15,112 nucleotides of DNA from an uncultured Prevotella sp. (lineage in GTDB: Bacteria; Bacteroidota; Bacteroidia; Bacteroidales; Bacteroidaceae). Positions 14,580 to 15,112 of this stretch are shown here, piece after piece. The number at the start of each line of letters is the position of its first letter. The first letter of the stretch is position 1. The notes beneath the pieces were generated by a model. It searched no databases. It was not told the DNA's origin and was given only the letters and a program-made list of their open reading frames with translations. The stretch spans positions 1 to 15,112 of the forward strand of contig CAJOHP010000134.1 of the NCBI GenBank assembly GCA_905234355.1, given 5' to 3'. The position numbers were made by a program, and so were the translations under genes.

Positions 14580-14610
14580 TTTGTTAATTGACAAAAAAGC
14601 ATTACCTTTG
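14580..14610 (+). promoter_or_regulatory. psd promoter (TTTG-N19-TACCTTTG)
   Basis: TTTG (14580-14583), 19 bases, then TACCTTTG (14603-14610) is a full match to the Bacteroidetes sigma-70-type promoter. Transcription would begin near 14617, giving a leader of about 19 bases before ATG 14636. Only 16 bases separate its -33 box from that of the divergent dnaE promoter, so the two polymerase sites are back to back. Confidence 0.85.
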
Positions 14611-14635
14611 CACCGTAATTACTTAATACTAACCC

Positions 14636-15112
14636 ATGGGAGAAAGAATTAAGAAGCTAAAGAAAATCAGAATACACCGTGAAGGCACGAGTGAGCTGCT
14701 CTATAGTGCCATCCTTATTGTGGCTATCTGCACCGGACTATGGTATCTGCTCCATGCTGTCAGCCCGCTGGCCTGCCATATCATCATGCCCTTCGTGACG
14801 GGCATCTTCGTGTCTGCATGGATGATAGCGTTGAACTTCTACCGTTGCCCGATCCGCTACTACAACGGCGACTCTGAGCATACCGTCGTGGCACCTGCCG
14901 ACGGCAAGATCGTGGTCATCGAGGAAGTGGAGGAGAACGACTACTTCCACGACCGCCGACTGATGATCTCCATCTTCATGAGTCCGTGGAACGTCCACGC
15001 CAACTGGTTCCCCGTCGACGGCCGCGTGAAGTCCGTCCAGCATTTTGACGGCAACTACCACAAGGCTTGGCTGCCCAAGGCCAGCGAGGAGAACGAGCAT
15101 GCCGACATTATG
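14636..15112 (+). CDS. psd: Phosphatidylserine decarboxylase (partial, runs off right edge)
   Basis: The enzyme converts phosphatidylserine to phosphatidylethanolamine with a self-made pyruvoyl group, at the inner membrane. The first 159 residues are visible. A basic start (MGERIKKLKKIRIHREG) leads to two hydrophobic helices at about 20-38 and 48-66, then NFYRCPIRYY, VVAPADGKIVVIEEVEE, RLMISIFMSPWNVHANWFPVDGRV and NYHKAWLPKASEENEHADIM. This is the short Bacteroidetes form (about 220-230 residues). The self-cleaving Ser motif near the C terminus lies past the window edge, so completeness cannot be judged. ATG 14636 is 25 bases beyond a full-match promoter, and I see no competing start. It is divergent from dnaE. 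In related genomes a phosphatidylserine synthase gene often follows; that is beyond view. Confidence 0.93.
   Translation, partial: MGERIKKLKKIRIHREGTSELLYSAILIVAICTGLWYLLHAVSPLACHIIMPFVTGIFVSAWMIALNFYRCPIRYYNGDSEHTVVAPADGKIVVIEEVEENDYFHDRRLMISIFMSPWNVHANWFPVDGRVKSVQHFDGNYHKAWLPKASEENEHADIM

Overview
From about position 1445 onward the window looks like a stretch of chromosome from a GC-rich Bacteroidales bacterium, most likely Prevotellaceae. The signs are a TonB-dependent receptor paired with a DUF4249 lipoprotein, a Bacteroidetes-type DnaE and Psd, start codons with little or no Shine-Dalgarno sequence, and promoters of the form TTTG-N19/20-TAnnTTTG. The first ~1.4 kb is different. It holds two minus-strand genes for Gram-positive sortase-type pilins, one with an LPESG cell-wall sorting signal and the other with an AAGGAG ribosome binding site. 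The upstream pilin gene is cut off within a few tens of bases of the recG start codon. I read this as a probable assembly chimera, or less likely a transfer junction; it is the point to check first.

Layout: (1) about 1-1440, minus strand: start of a backbone-type pilin running off the left edge, a 282-bp gap with a large hairpin, and the C-terminal part of a second pilin. (2) 1445-5965, plus strand: recG, then after a 135-bp gap with its own promoter-like box a tight three-gene run encoding an NlpC/P60 peptidase, a CapA/PGA-cap-domain protein and a small lipoprotein, separated by only 6 and 12 bases. (3) 5966-6168: a convergent gap with two unrelated tandem repeat arrays (10-bp and 7-bp units). 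(4) 6169-9041, minus strand: a TonB-dependent receptor followed 5 bases later by a DUF4249 lipoprotein. (5) 9293-10252, plus strand: an M23 peptidase with a C-terminal LysM domain, divergent from the receptor. (6) 10253-10722: a 470-bp repeat mosaic with an AGGAGT direct-repeat and hairpin block, a 195-bp MITE-like palindromic element with TTAA ends, and a GTAGGGAC hairpin. (7) 10723-14511, minus strand: dnaE. (8) 14636 to the right edge, plus strand: psd (partial), sharing a compact divergent promoter region with dnaE.

Functionally the Bacteroidales part combines core replication and repair (RecG, DnaE) and phospholipid synthesis (Psd) with cell-envelope genes: two peptidoglycan hydrolases, a CapA-like protein, two lipoproteins and an outer-membrane transporter. 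I see no defence system, prophage, CRISPR array, tRNA or rRNA. I do not find a clearly new biological system. The most unusual items are the Gram-positive/Bacteroidetes junction, the MITE-like palindrome, and a 20-codon upstream ORF whose stop overlaps the M23 peptidase start (ATGA).
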